A stretch of DNA of 49,449 nucleotides, from positions 1 to 49,449 of the forward strand of contig JARGPA010000023.1 of the NCBI GenBank assembly GCA_029213305.1, given 5' to 3'. This DNA is from Phycisphaerales bacterium. Lineage in GTDB: Bacteria; Planctomycetota; Phycisphaerae; Phycisphaerales; UBA1924. Both the position numbers and the translations under genes were made by a program. Shown in pieces: positions 8,169 to 17,469 of the stretch (positions are counted from its first letter, which is position 1; each line of letters opens with the position of its first letter). The notes under the pieces are model-generated. The model was given only the letters and a program-made list of their open reading frames with translations. It did no database searches and was not told the origin of the DNA.

Positions 8169-8213
8169 GCATGGCATGCAAGAGGTCGAGAGATCGATTC
8201 TCTTCGTCTGCAC
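8169..8213 (+). pseudogene. tRNA-Ala(GGC) 3' fragment, copy D
   Basis: GCATGGCATGCAAG, AGGTC and T arm are as in copy C, but the T loop begins ATC instead of TTC and the acceptor strand reads CGTCTGC. These changes break conserved tRNA positions, so this copy is more decayed than B or C. Confidence 0.8.
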
Positions 8214-8219
8214 TTACAG

Positions 8220-8254
8220 AAAACGCTGCTGGTGTTGAGCCAGTGGTGTTTTTT
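8220..8254 (+). terminator. Intrinsic terminator of boundary D
   Basis: AACGCTGCTGG pairs imperfectly with CCAGTGGTGTT, followed by a run of T. Same place relative to the tRNA fragment as in the other copies. Confidence 0.7.
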
Positions 8255-8284
8255 GATGGAGTAAGGGAGTTCTAGGGTTCAGGG

Positions 8285-8301
8285 TTGACCTGCGTTGACC
8301 T
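8285..8301 (+). repeat. Decayed arm repeats after copy D
   Basis: TTGACCT at 8285-8291 and 8295-8301, 10-bp period, about 74 bp after the tRNA end. This is the position of the TGACCCG repeats in copies A and C, so they look like diverged versions. Confidence 0.5.
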
Positions 8302-8541
8302 ATATGTAGAACTGCTTAGTAATCGGAATTAACGAATGGATCAGGTGGGGTTGAGAGATTAGGTTTTTTATAATGCAAGAACTCAAACGAAACCTGAGTC
8401 AATTTTTGTGAGGCGCTTCAGAGTGCCAATTGTTTACGCTCTAGAAATGCTAGTGGGTCATAGAGGGTCAATGGCGAATAACATATGAATATGGGACAGA
8501 TAGTACAAGCAGGTCAATTTTAGAGACTAGTCTGGAATCGC
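8302..8541. other. Leader region with inverted TGACCC pair
   Basis: 240 bp before the epimerase gene. GGGTCA occurs at 8455-8460 and 8465-8470, which is TGACCC on the minus strand with the same 10-bp period as the arm repeats. No gene and no clear promoter are recognised. Confidence 0.4.
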
Positions 8542-10017
8542 ATGAAGAATCAGGTTAAATCACAAACTCTATTTGTAACTGGAGCAACTGGCTATATTGG
8601 TGGGCGGCTGGTGCCAAACTTACTTGAGCAGGGATACACCGTCCGGTGCTTAAGCCGAAATGCCAGTAAGTTGATGGGGCGTTCGTGGGCGGATAACGAT
8701 CAAGTAGAGATTGTTGAAGGGGACGCCGCGGATGAAGAGTTGCTTGCTGATGCGATGAAGGGATGTGTAGCGGCGTACTACCTCGTGCATTCAATGGATT
8801 CCAAGGAGTCTTCGTACCGGAAACGCGATCTTGCAATGGCTGAGGCGTTCGGACGTTCAGCTAAGATTGCTGGGGTGCCGCGGATAATTTATTTAGGTGG
8901 GTTAGGGGAGCTGGGTGATGGGCTCAGCGAGCATCTTTCTTCGCGGAGGGAAGTTGAGTTTGCATTGGGGCGAAGTGGTGTCGCGGTGACTGTTCTTCGT
9001 GCAGCCATGATCATTGGTTCAGGTTCTGCGTCGTTCGAGATTCTTCGATACCTTGTCGAGCGCCTTCCCGTCATGATTACTCCGCGATGGGTGAGTACCG
9101 AATCACAACCGATTGCAGTTCGCGATGTGCTCTATTATTTGGTCACTGTGCTTGAGACTCCAGAAACAGTTGGAAAAACACTTGATATTGGAGGGGAAGA
9201 TGTTTGGACTTACGACAAGATTATGCACGAAATGGCGGATGTACTCAAACTTCGACAGCGATTGATCATTCCGGTTCCTGTGCTTACGCCCAGACTCAGC
9301 TCTCTTTGGATTCACCTTATAACGCCTTTGGACAAGAGCATCGCGCGTCCGCTTGCAGAGGGTTTACGAAATCGTGTGGTCTGTCGAAACAATGAAACGA
9401 AGATTGTCATGCCACATGTTTGCCTATCTATCAGAGAGGCGATGGAGGCTGCGATTGCTTGTGTGGAATCCGATGATGTTGCGACTTCTTGGTCGGACTC
9501 GGGTGTGATTCCTGGCGATCCAGAATGGGCCGGAGGTACGGAGTTTGTTGATACAAGAACTATTTCTATCGATGCAAGTCCTGAAGCGGTTTGGGAAGCG
9601 GTGAGTAATCTCGGGGGTGCGTCTGGGTATTACGGGGTAGATTGGCTCTGGCGACTACGCGGGAGGATGGACCGGCTCATAGGTGGGCCTGGGCTTCGAC
9701 GAGGACGGCGGAGTGCGTCAACGCTTCAGCATGGAGATGCATTGGATTTCTGGAGAGTCACTGGGATCAATCCGGTTGAGTGGCTTGAACTGACCGCGGA
9801 GATGAAAGTCCCGGGTAGGGCTACCCTGAGCTTTGTGATCAAGCCCCAATCCGAAGAGAAAAAATGCACGGAGCTTGAAATGAAAGCACGGTTCCGGCCA
9901 CGCGGTTTGTTTGGAATTGCGTACTGGTATTCGGTGCTGCCATTGCATGGAATCATATTCAGCGGGATGCTCAAGGGCGTTTCGCGTGTAGCGATGTCAA
10001 GGCGCAAGAACGAGTAA
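8542..10017 (+). CDS. NAD(P)-binding epimerase-like / DUF2867 fusion protein
   Basis: 491 residues in two parts. The N-terminal extended/atypical SDR domain (about 1-320) has the Rossmann loop TGATGYIGG (13-21), the NmrA/NDUFA9-like pattern RDVLYYLV, and an AAYYLVHSM segment. The C-terminal part (about 335-485) has RTISIDASPEAVW and NPVEWLEL, matching the SRPBCC-like DUF2867 domain commonly fused to this SDR. Such fusions are common in bacteria but the substrate is not known. It is the only gene between boundaries D and E. The ribosome binding site is weak. Confidence 0.87.
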   Translation: MKNQVKSQTLFVTGATGYIGGRLVPNLLEQGYTVRCLSRNASKLMGRSWADNDQVEIVEGDAADEELLADAMKGCVAAYYLVHSMDSKESSYRKRDLAMAEAFGRSAKIAGVPRIIYLGGLGELGDGLSEHLSSRREVEFALGRSGVAVTVLRAAMIIGSGSASFEILRYLVERLPVMITPRWVSTESQPIAVRDVLYYLVTVLETPETVGKTLDIGGEDVWTYDKIMHEMADVLKLRQRLIIPVPVLTPRLSSLWIHLITPLDKSIARPLAEGLRNRVVCRNNETKIVMPHVCLSIREAMEAAIACVESDDVATSWSDSGVIPGDPEWAGGTEFVDTRTISIDASPEAVWEAVSNLGGASGYYGVDWLWRLRGRMDRLIGGPGLRRGRRSASTLQHGDALDFWRVTGINPVEWLELTAEMKVPGRATLSFVIKPQSEEKKCTELEMKARFRPRGLFGIAYWYSVLPLHGIIFSGMLKGVSRVAMSRRKNE

Positions 10018-10132
10018 GGGTACTCGTGAGCGATCGGGCATAGTGGTTCTTCGGTAAACGTAAAGGCAGCCGCTTGTTGGACTATGAGCATGGTGCGAAT
10101 CTTGATGATGATTTCGTGATCAGAACTTACAT

Positions 10133-10225
10133 CGAAAACGTCACTGGTGTTGGGCTGGTGACTTTTTTGTGAGGACCTGAGTGCTGTTGAAGTTGGGATA
10201 ACCAGCTCTGATCTGCTAACTCCAA
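10133..10225 (+). repeat. Decayed cassette boundary E
   Basis: The terminator is retained: GTCACTGG (10140-10147) pairs with CTGGTGAC (10155-10162), then six T. Upstream, ACTTACA resembles copy D but the tRNA part is no longer recognisable. Around 10190-10225, AACCAGCTCTGATCTGCTAACT is a diverged match to the arm repeats of copy A. The most degenerate copy. Confidence 0.5.
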
Positions 10226-10598
10226 GTCAGTAATAAATATATCGTCTGTACAAAGCGATAAGGCAAGCGGCTAGGAATGTAGATTATTCTGATCATGTTT
10301 TGATACGTCTCAATCCCATTCATGTATATCAAACCAAGTTGGTAGAGTATTTCACTCCATACTACGGATCCGTTGGTGTTGAGATGAAACTGCGTGTACA
10401 AACCAATTGGAATGATACCGATAGTGAGTGGAGGCGTCGGAGGAGAAACAAACTCCGATTATTGATATAATTTTGATCATAACATTGCGCTCTTGTACAT
10501 CTCAACGCTTCAAATACAAAGGTGCCGCCGCATTCAGAGCGATCACATAACCATGAAAGCGGCGGCTTGAGTAGTATTTGGTGATTAGACAAGATGAA
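10226..10598. other. Intergenic region with GC hairpin
   Basis: About 370 bp without a supported gene. GCCGCCGC (10524-10531) and GCGGCGGC (10559-10566) form an 8-bp inverted repeat that could end the minus-strand transcript of the next gene, though it lacks a good T run. Nothing else is recognised. Confidence 0.4.
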
Positions 10599-10946
10599 TC
10601 AGGCGGTATAGAACCGTTCTGAGATCACCTTCCCATTTTTCCATTTTCGCCTGAGGACTTCGTTCCAGATGATCGGCCCATCAGGGCCGATCATGTCAAA
10701 TGTCCATTCAGTCATGGTGGTATCCAGCCCAACACATTGGCTGTGTAATGTTGCTCCATTGAATCCTTTCAAAGTAGCGAAAAAAGTAGCAAGGTGATCA
10801 TGCTGAGTTTGACGACCTATACGGGGTGATTCGCTCCCCTCCTGAAAGATACAGTTTTCGTCGTAAAACTTGTTGAGAGCTTCAAGCATTTTTCCTTGCT
10901 TCACGATTTCATTTAGGCGGGAATCTATTTCAGTAATTGTTGACAT
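10599..10946 (-). CDS. SnoaL/NTF2-like protein
   Basis: 115 residues from the ATG at 10946 (AGAGA upstream); the longer open frame adds 35 unrelated residues. The pattern fits the NTF2-like fold: an N-terminal helix (EIDSRLNEIVKQGKMLEALN), FYDENCIFQEG, a central helix, and C-terminal strands ending in WKNGKVISERFY. This is the SnoaL-like group, which includes isomerases, cyclases and stress proteins. No catalytic residue set can be assigned. It is followed on the minus strand by the GC hairpin and lies 120 nt downstream of the SPW-like gene. Confidence 0.78.
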   Translation of the reverse strand: MSTITEIDSRLNEIVKQGKMLEALNKFYDENCIFQEGSESPRIGRQTQHDHLATFFATLKGFNGATLHSQCVGLDTTMTEWTFDMIGPDGPIIWNEVLRRKWKNGKVISERFYTA

Positions 10947-11066
10947 TATGTTCTCTTTTCTAAGTTTTGTTTTTTGGACTGAGTAGCCCATGCTATTGAT
11001 TTGTTCATCTGTCATAAATGTTGACAACGTTGAGTGGTTCGTAGTGTTCATGGAATAACAGAAGAG

Positions 11067-11447
11067 TTAAGCAGCTATAGATTGGGTCATTTCATTTGAT
11101 GACGGTTTGCTCAAACTAACGACTGTTAGGACCGCGGCCCCATTCAACCAGTAGAACCAGGCGTCGATGTCTGAGAATCCAAGCGCAAAGGGTGCGGCGA
11201 TAAAGGTGATTCCAACTGCCGCATCTACTATCACATGGAATGAGTAAGGTAATAACCGAATGATCCCGAGCTTGTGGTCGGTAAAGATTGTGAGTACGAG
11301 CGCTGCAACTCCGGTTGATATTCCAAGCCACAGCCCGGCCGAGTGAGATTCGCCGAGGCCGAGCAACAACGGTGCGCCTATCAGCAATAAAGCTACGGGG
11401 TAATCGAGAAGGGCATGAATTTCTTTTGTGACAAATCTTGGGTCCAT
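11067..11447 (-). CDS. Small membrane protein, SPW-repeat-like
   Basis: 126 residues with four predicted membrane segments (about 14-31, 38-56, 66-86, 91-108). The first membrane segment follows ALLDYPVALLLIGAPLLLGL and a repeat-like segment IVDAAVGITFIAAPFALGF follows later, as in the SPW family. A strong ribosome binding site (AAAGGAG) precedes the ATG. No function is known. It may share a transcript with the SnoaL-like gene downstream (120 nt). Confidence 0.7.
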   Translation of the reverse strand: MDPRFVTKEIHALLDYPVALLLIGAPLLLGLGESHSAGLWLGISTGVAALVLTIFTDHKLGIIRLLPYSFHVIVDAAVGITFIAAPFALGFSDIDAWFYWLNGAAVLTVVSLSKPSSNEMTQSIAA

Positions 11448-11989
11448 TTGAGGACTCCTTTCGAGTGGTTCGATTTAATGTGGAAATCGTTCGTCTCAAG
11501 TGCGATTCTGGTAGTGAATAAACACGAAACCAGAGCGATCAGAGATCGATTGATTAAAGTTAGATCTAAAATTTATACAAGTTAGATTGAGGGCGGGGCT
11601 GATTCGCTCTGTGCGCACCGCCCCCGCATCGAGATATAAGATCTCAGAAGAGCATCAAACCCATTCCGTTGAGAGCCATCTGGGAAGAATCCCGACGATC
11701 GCAACGTGGTGACTTCGTTGTTTGAAGGAAGCTGGTCATGGACAAATAACAACAATCAATACAGTGTGGGTATTCCAAACAGAGAAAATATTTTGGTCAC
11801 GTGACAATCCGCATAGAACACTGTTCAATCGGAATACAATTTTATTGTGGTAATACGGGTTCGGCACAGACGATATTACTCATAGCGATAAACAATCATG
11901 TTGTATAGACCCGATTGATTCCCCGCCTTGAGTTCTTCTGACATGATCACTCGAATATGGGTAACATGATTGCATATGGAGTATGTTTG
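11448..11989. other. Intergenic region between accessory and signalling genes
   Basis: 542 bp with no supported gene. GGGCGG (11591-11596) and CCGCCC (11618-11623) form an inverted repeat, and GAGAT/ATCTC form a small hairpin at about 11630-11644. It must contain the promoters for the SPW-like gene (minus) and the HD-GYP gene (plus). Nothing further is recognised. Confidence 0.4.
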
Positions 11990-12664
11990 ATGTCACCAGA
12001 GCAGATTCAAAAACTTGTTGCAGAGATAGAGCAAAAAGATCTCTCCACAGCTGCGCACACATGGAGAGTTGTGCTTTATACACGAGCATTGCTTGAATCA
12101 TTCAATGTTGATCGTGAGTGGATTGCTCTAGCGACACAGGCTGCTGCTTTGCACGATATTGGTAAGATTGATATTCCGGATCGGATTCTTCAAAAACCAG
12201 GTAGGCTTACAGATGAAGAGTTTGAAATAATCAAACTTCACCCAGTTACTGGATTCGCAAGAATGATCACGCTGAAAGTGAGCGAGGAACCAATACACAA
12301 TGTTGTGCGTTTTCATCACGAAAGATGGGATGGCCTTGGATATCCGTTTCAGATCAAGGGTGAAGAAATTCCAATTGGTGCACGGCTTTTTTCTGTAATC
12401 GATTCTTTCGATGCAATGACGAGTGTGCGTCCATATCGAAATGACATTGGGGACAATGCTGCGCAAAGAGCAATAGTTGAGCTTCAAGCAGGAATCGGAA
12501 CCCGTTATTGGGCAGAGGGCGTAGAAGCATTTACTGAGTTGTTTCACACAGGGCAGCTTGATTATATTTTGCACTATTTCAATGACGACGTCCCTATTCC
12601 GTCCTTTTATACTGCTCGAGAAGAGGAGTTTGATGCAATCAGGAATCATTATAAATCAAAATGA
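11990..12664 (+). CDS. Soluble HD-GYP domain phosphodiesterase
   Basis: 224 residues from the ATG at 11990, which has GGAG 9 nt upstream; 11 further codons upstream are possible. It is a stand-alone HD-GYP domain with H55-D56 in LHDIGK and HHERWDGLGYP at 109-119. No sensor or receiver domain is attached, so a partner protein may control it. Activity on cyclic di-GMP is expected from the intact motifs. The C-terminal extension of about 50 residues (IGTRYWAEGVEAF onward) includes the last helices of the fold. Confidence 0.9.
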   Translation: MSPEQIQKLVAEIEQKDLSTAAHTWRVVLYTRALLESFNVDREWIALATQAAALHDIGKIDIPDRILQKPGRLTDEEFEIIKLHPVTGFARMITLKVSEEPIHNVVRFHHERWDGLGYPFQIKGEEIPIGARLFSVIDSFDAMTSVRPYRNDIGDNAAQRAIVELQAGIGTRYWAEGVEAFTELFHTGQLDYILHYFNDDVPIPSFYTAREEEFDAIRNHYKSK

Positions 12665-12758
12665 TGATCTGAATTAGTTTGAGTCAGTGTCAAGATTCGT
12701 TCAATTTTTTCATATGTACGAGCTCAACTGAAGAGGGTATCAATCCGATAACTTTAGT

Positions 12759-13781
12759 ATGTCAATTTCATCCCTCATACATGGGGCACTCATATTCCGG
12801 TTGAATCCAACATTAAGTAGATCGCTTATGGTCTGTAGTCTTGTTGTAGTTATCGGGACAGCGGGATACACATGGATAGAGGGTTGGACTGCTTGGCAAT
12901 CATTGTTTTTTACATTGGTTACCCTGACCACAGTTGGATATGGGGATTATGGACTCAGTGAACAAGGTGAGCGATTTACTGCAATCCTCATGATTGGTGG
13001 AATTGCAAGTGTGTCATACGCTGCGAGTCAGTTTATTCAATATGCGACTACCTGCGTGATGCAACCGGAGCACAGAATGATACAAAAAGCAAAACGATTA
13101 TCAGGGCATTACATCGTCTGTGGGCTAGGTCGAACCGGGCAACGTGTAATGACCCTATTGCGTGAGGAGGGAATCTCCTTTGTCGCAATTGACCCAGATG
13201 AGGGTTTAGTAGAACAAGCACGAAATGAAGGAGTGATTGCTATTTGCGGAGATGCAACTACTGATCGTGTTCTTCTCGATGCAGGAGTAGAGAGGGCAGG
13301 CGCAATCGCAGCGGTCACATCACAAGACTCTGTTAATGCAATGATTTGTTTAGGTACTCGAGCTCTGTGTCCAAAGATAAAGATTTCTGCTCGAGCTGAA
13401 GGTGATGATTCAGTTCAAAAATTGAAACGCGCAGGTGCAAACACTGTCATCAACCCCGCAAGATACGGCGGCGATGGAATTGCACAGAGTTTAATACATC
13501 CAGAAACCGTCGGATTACTCTTTGATTGCGGTGACGGAGCAACCCGAGCGCTGCAGTTTTCAGAAATCGTTGTAGATCAAGAGAGTCATTTGATTAACCA
13601 GCGGATAATCGATTTCGGAGTATCAAATCCGAATGTTGTTATTGTTGGAATTCTTGAGACCAACGGCGAGTTTTCAATGAGGCCTGACACGAAGCGTCGA
13701 TTGGCTGACGGCGATATTTTGTTTATCGCAGGATCAGTTGTGAATGAAAAGGCTTTGTCAAATTCTAACAAAGCAGCGTGA
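12759..13781 (+). CDS. Two-TM potassium channel with RCK (TrkA-N/TrkA-C) domains
   Basis: 340 residues. TM1 (about 21-38), pore helix, potassium selectivity filter TVGYGD (58-63) and TM2 (about 72-95) form a minimal channel. A cytoplasmic RCK_N domain (about 115-235) has the nucleotide loop CGLGRTG (121-127), followed by an RCK_C domain (about 255-330). This is the Kch/MthK architecture: a tetrameric K+ channel gated by ligands on the RCK ring. An acidic residue (Asp144) ends the second beta strand (VAIDPDEG), as usual for NAD-type binding. It lies 94 nt after the HD-GYP gene and may be separately transcribed. Confidence 0.93.
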   Translation: MSISSLIHGALIFRLNPTLSRSLMVCSLVVVIGTAGYTWIEGWTAWQSLFFTLVTLTTVGYGDYGLSEQGERFTAILMIGGIASVSYAASQFIQYATTCVMQPEHRMIQKAKRLSGHYIVCGLGRTGQRVMTLLREEGISFVAIDPDEGLVEQARNEGVIAICGDATTDRVLLDAGVERAGAIAAVTSQDSVNAMICLGTRALCPKIKISARAEGDDSVQKLKRAGANTVINPARYGGDGIAQSLIHPETVGLLFDCGDGATRALQFSEIVVDQESHLINQRIIDFGVSNPNVVIVGILETNGEFSMRPDTKRRLADGDILFIAGSVVNEKALSNSNKAA

Positions 13782-14075
13782 TCACTACAGTTACTATCGC
13801 TGGAACTTTGCCATCACTGATTCCGGAATCTTGTTTTCTAAAGCATTGTGACGCACAGATTGAACTGATCACATGTTCACCAAGTTCAAGTGTTGGATAG
13901 AGTCTTGCCGATTTGCTCGCTAACTCATTGAAAATACATGAATGACATGGAATGCTGTTCGATTCATTATCAAATCATAAATACGAAGTTCAAATTACTT
14001 ATTGACGGACTATTCATCAAATAGTGTGTGAAGTGGTTTGTAGATTTGATATAGTGATATCAAGGAGTTGGCTCA
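13782..14075. other. Intergenic region before the sigma/kinase pair
   Basis: 294 bp without a gene. It ends with a clear ribosome binding site (AAGGAG) 9 nt before the sigma-factor ATG. A promoter must be present but no confident box is seen. Confidence 0.4.
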
Positions 14076-14726
14076 ATGAATGAGGATAGTAAAATTGAGA
14101 ACTCTGATCGCGATGGGGATATCACTCGATTGCTTGATCAAGCAGAAGCCGGCTCAACGGAAGCTCGCGAGTATCTACTCAAAGAGGTTTACAACGAGCT
14201 TCGTGTGATCGCTGCATCACAGATGCGTCATGAACGAAATGATCACACACTTGGTGCAACAGCGCTCGTCAATGAATCGTATCTCAGACTAATCAAATCA
14301 TTGGGTGGAGAATACAGTGATGGGTCTGAAGAATCGGCGGATTCATTCAGGTTTTCACATCGTCATGCGTTTTTTAAAGCAGCAGCTACCGCGATGCGAA
14401 GAATCCTTATAGATCATGCGCGAGCAAAAGCGACCAATAAACGATCGGGTGTGATAAGGGGTCAACGAGTTAGCATAGATCTAATTGAAGCATCAACTTT
14501 GAACAATCCTCATGATTTGTTGTCACTTGACGATGCGCTTTCTCGCTTAGAGAGTGAAGATGAACGTGCAGCGAGTGTTGTCCGTTTGCGATTCTTTGCT
14601 GGACGACAGATCGATGAAATTGCAGAGATGCTTGAAGTCTCATCTCGTACAGTAAAGAGGGATTGGGAGTTTGCGAGAGCAAGGCTGCAACAACTTATGG
14701 AAGCTCAAGGCAAGACAAATGGATAA
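14076..14726 (+). CDS. ECF RNA polymerase sigma factor, planctomycete-expanded type
   Basis: 216 residues. The start DITRLLDQAEAGSTEAREYLLKEVY-type helix, LGATALVNESYLRL, KAAATAMRRILIDHARAKATNKRSG and the region 4 helix-turn-helix RQIDEIAEMLEVSSRTVKRDWEFARARL match the ECF group (TIGR02999) that is greatly expanded in planctomycetes. Region 2 is about 10-120 and region 4 about 150-210. No anti-sigma gene is adjacent; its stop overlaps the start of a Ser/Thr kinase, and such sigma factors are typically controlled by the partner kinase. Ribosome binding site AAGGAG. Confidence 0.93.
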   Translation: MNEDSKIENSDRDGDITRLLDQAEAGSTEAREYLLKEVYNELRVIAASQMRHERNDHTLGATALVNESYLRLIKSLGGEYSDGSEESADSFRFSHRHAFFKAAATAMRRILIDHARAKATNKRSGVIRGQRVSIDLIEASTLNNPHDLLSLDDALSRLESEDERAASVVRLRFFAGRQIDEIAEMLEVSSRTVKRDWEFARARLQQLMEAQGKTNG

Positions 14727-17391
14727 CAAGGACAACGAAATTCTTGGGGTTTCCGGTACCCCTAATCCAGAGTTGGTCAAAGAGTTATTCGGTTTGTATC
14801 TAGATGCAGCAGATGCAGTTGAAAATGATGAACCAAATGCAGAAGAGATCAAAGATTCAGTAGAACAAGCTCTGAGTGTCGCGGATGGAGTAGTGCGAAA
14901 GGCTGTGAAAGATCTTCTCAATGCGCATAGTCGGGCTGCAGATACCGGATTGTTTTGTGAGCATAAATCAGAATCAAATTCCAGTGGTTTAGGTAGCCAA
15001 GAGTTCGAAGTTGTGCTTGTGCCGCCTGTGATCGAAGGTTTTGCTGTTGGTGATGAGATCGGAAGGGGTGGTTTCGGAGTTGTCTATCGCGGAGAGCAAC
15101 TCGTACCTGTCAAGCGCCCTGTTGCGATTAAACTCTTGAGGACAGATCTCGCAACTTCAGCAATGGTATCAAGATTCATCTCTGAAGCGTCGTTGCTTGC
15201 TCGAATGAATCATCAAGGAATTGCAAGAGTAATAGATGCAGGTCTTGATCGCGAGAATCGTCCGTTTGTTGCAATGGAACTTATTGATGGCGAGCCAATT
15301 AATTCATATTGTGAAAACCATAAGCTCGCAACCAGGCAACGGGTGAGAATCATCGAGCAAGTGTGTCATGCAGTTCATCACGCGCATCAACGAGCAGTTA
15401 TTCATCGAGATTTGAAGCCTGCAAACATTCTGGTTGAGCTTCAAGATGGAACGGCGCAACCTAAAGTGATTGACTTTGGAATTGCAAAGTTGGTTGAGGA
15501 AAGCGAAACAGATTCCCACACTCTTGCAGGACATCGGTTGGGTACCCCGAGATATATGAGTCCTGAACAAAGAGATGGTAAGAACGAAGTTGACACTCGG
15601 ATCGATGTTTACGCATTGGGAGTGTTGCTTTGTGAAGTACTAACGGGACATGTTCCTTACAAAGAAACCAAGGACAACTCACGGTTGAGTACTCGTCCAA
15701 GTATGATCACAGAAAGAACCCAATCGTCAGAGTTAAAGGGTGATCTAGATCGGATTGTGCTCAAGGCAACTGCAAATGATCCAGAAATGCGTTATCAGTC
15801 AGCAGCTGCGATGTCGGATGATCTCAATCGATATCTCACAGGATTGCCAGTACTAGCAACAGATCCTGGAGTCGTGTATCGAGGGATCAAGTTTTTACAA
15901 CGTCACAAGATTGCTTCAGTGCTCGCAGGGGTGGCAATGCTCGGATTAGTTGTTGGAACTACGGGGCTTACTGTCGGATTTAACCGAGCAACGGCGAGTC
16001 GAGATATTGCACAAGCAGCTCTTGTTGAATCAGAGCGTCAGCGCCAACGCGCAGAGTTTGTGAATCGGTTTCTACTCGAAGACATGCTCTCGGTCATCGA
16101 CCCAAATGTGAATCAAGGCCGGGATATTTCAGTTAGAGAAGTGTTTGACAATGCATCTGTGAATCTCAGCAGTCGTTCCGATGTTGATATCGAAACTCAA
16201 TACACAACTCTTCGATTGATCGGGTTGGTTTATAGTGAAATCGGTGCACATGATGAAGCGATGAGTTCTTTTCGACGCGCCGCGAGTTTAGCAGAAAAGT
16301 TTCACGGCGCACCTTGCAGGGAAGCGATTGAAATTCGATTGCATTTATATGATGTCATCGTTTCAAATGGTAGATCAGGGATGACCAAGGTCGGGGACCA
16401 ACTCAATACTGACGCTCAAGCAGTATTGTCTCCGAATGAAGATCTCTATCAACGCGTTAGATTGCGTACAACGAACTCTATCGAAGAGTTGTTAGTGATA
16501 ATTGAAAAGATCAAATCTGACCCACACGGTGATAAACGGGAACAACTCAGAGCAGTGTCTTCAATAGCGAATCTTTTCGCCTTTGCATTTGAAAGAGATA
16601 AAGAGATCGAGTATCGAAGACAAGCGTATGAACTGAGTAATCAAATCTACGGCGAAGATCACAGCTCAACATTCGGTCGTCTAGGTCATTACGCAGCATT
16701 GAGAATGGGCAATCAATCTGACATGGAAACGCTTGACATGCTCTATCGAGCATATGAACCCGCAAGAAGAATGCTTGGTGCAGAACATCCTGTAACTCTC
16801 AGCAGCATGCGAACATATGCAAATCTGCTTGGAATACTCAGTGACCCAAATGAAGCAGTTGCTTTGCTTGAAGAATGTGAACAAGGGTATCGAGCAAGAT
16901 TTGGTGCATCGAGCACATCCCATACTGTTACTTGTTCAGTACTCGGGGAACACTATCTGCGAGCAGGGCGAGCACAAGAGGCCCTCGAGTTACAACTGCA
17001 AGTTCGTGATGATCGTGCGCGACAGTGGAGCGAAGGCCATATGTACCATGCGGTGGATCAAATCAATCTTGCTCAGTGTTATATTGCTTTGGGTCAATCA
17101 GAGAGTGCGAGAATCGCCGCAAACATAGCAATTGAACTCGCAAGAGAAGGTTCGTTGCAACAAACACGAGCATTTGTTCTGCACTCAAAAGCATTGGTAC
17201 GTCTTGGGATGAATCAAGACGCGTTAGTTCAGATCGATCAAGCGAAAAATCAATTCATTACCCTGAGCTCTTCTTTGCTTGGATACTATGAAATTGGGGA
17301 TGATCTCGTTGAAGTTTTAGAGGAAATCGGAGATTCAAAACAAGCAGAATTGCTTCGAGAATCATTGATTGAAGCTCAAAAAAACGGATAA
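14719..17391 (+). CDS. Transmembrane Ser/Thr protein kinase with TPR region
   Basis: 890 residues from the ATG at 14719, which overlaps the sigma stop by 8 nt (ATGGATAA). A PknB-type kinase domain covers about 109-375: glycine loop GRGGFGVVY (115-123), VAIK lysine (138), HRDLKPANI (229-237), DFG (252-254) and a SPEQ replacing APE (281-284). One TM segment (about 397-421) separates it from an extracytoplasmic region with degenerate tetratricopeptide repeats (about 490-880). All catalytic residues are intact. Overlapping genes imply translational coupling and a joint signalling unit; phosphorylation of the sigma factor is inferred from known planctomycete pairs. Confidence 0.93.
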   Translation: MDNKDNEILGVSGTPNPELVKELFGLYLDAADAVENDEPNAEEIKDSVEQALSVADGVVRKAVKDLLNAHSRAADTGLFCEHKSESNSSGLGSQEFEVVLVPPVIEGFAVGDEIGRGGFGVVYRGEQLVPVKRPVAIKLLRTDLATSAMVSRFISEASLLARMNHQGIARVIDAGLDRENRPFVAMELIDGEPINSYCENHKLATRQRVRIIEQVCHAVHHAHQRAVIHRDLKPANILVELQDGTAQPKVIDFGIAKLVEESETDSHTLAGHRLGTPRYMSPEQRDGKNEVDTRIDVYALGVLLCEVLTGHVPYKETKDNSRLSTRPSMITERTQSSELKGDLDRIVLKATANDPEMRYQSAAAMSDDLNRYLTGLPVLATDPGVVYRGIKFLQRHKIASVLAGVAMLGLVVGTTGLTVGFNRATASRDIAQAALVESERQRQRAEFVNRFLLEDMLSVIDPNVNQGRDISVREVFDNASVNLSSRSDVDIETQYTTLRLIGLVYSEIGAHDEAMSSFRRAASLAEKFHGAPCREAIEIRLHLYDVIVSNGRSGMTKVGDQLNTDAQAVLSPNEDLYQRVRLRTTNSIEELLVIIEKIKSDPHGDKREQLRAVSSIANLFAFAFERDKEIEYRRQAYELSNQIYGEDHSSTFGRLGHYAALRMGNQSDMETLDMLYRAYEPARRMLGAEHPVTLSSMRTYANLLGILSDPNEAVALLEECEQGYRARFGASSTSHTVTCSVLGEHYLRAGRAQEALELQLQVRDDRARQWSEGHMYHAVDQINLAQCYIALGQSESARIAANIAIELAREGSLQQTRAFVLHSKALVRLGMNQDALVQIDQAKNQFITLSSSLLGYYEIGDDLVEVLEEIGDSKQAELLRESLIEAQKNG

Positions 17392-17469
17392 ATTCTATCG
17401 AGGCAATAATTTAAATATATCAATGTGAACTCTTGTCACTTTGCGTGGTTGTTCTCGCATTGACACATG

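Noticed and set aside
10216..10592. Small minus-strand reading frames in the intergenic region
   Set aside because: No ribosome binding site, no recognisable features, and one contains the GC hairpin.
10599..11447. SnoaL-like and SPW-like genes as a further cassette
   Set aside because: They follow boundary E, but no boundary was found on their other side, so membership of the array cannot be supported.
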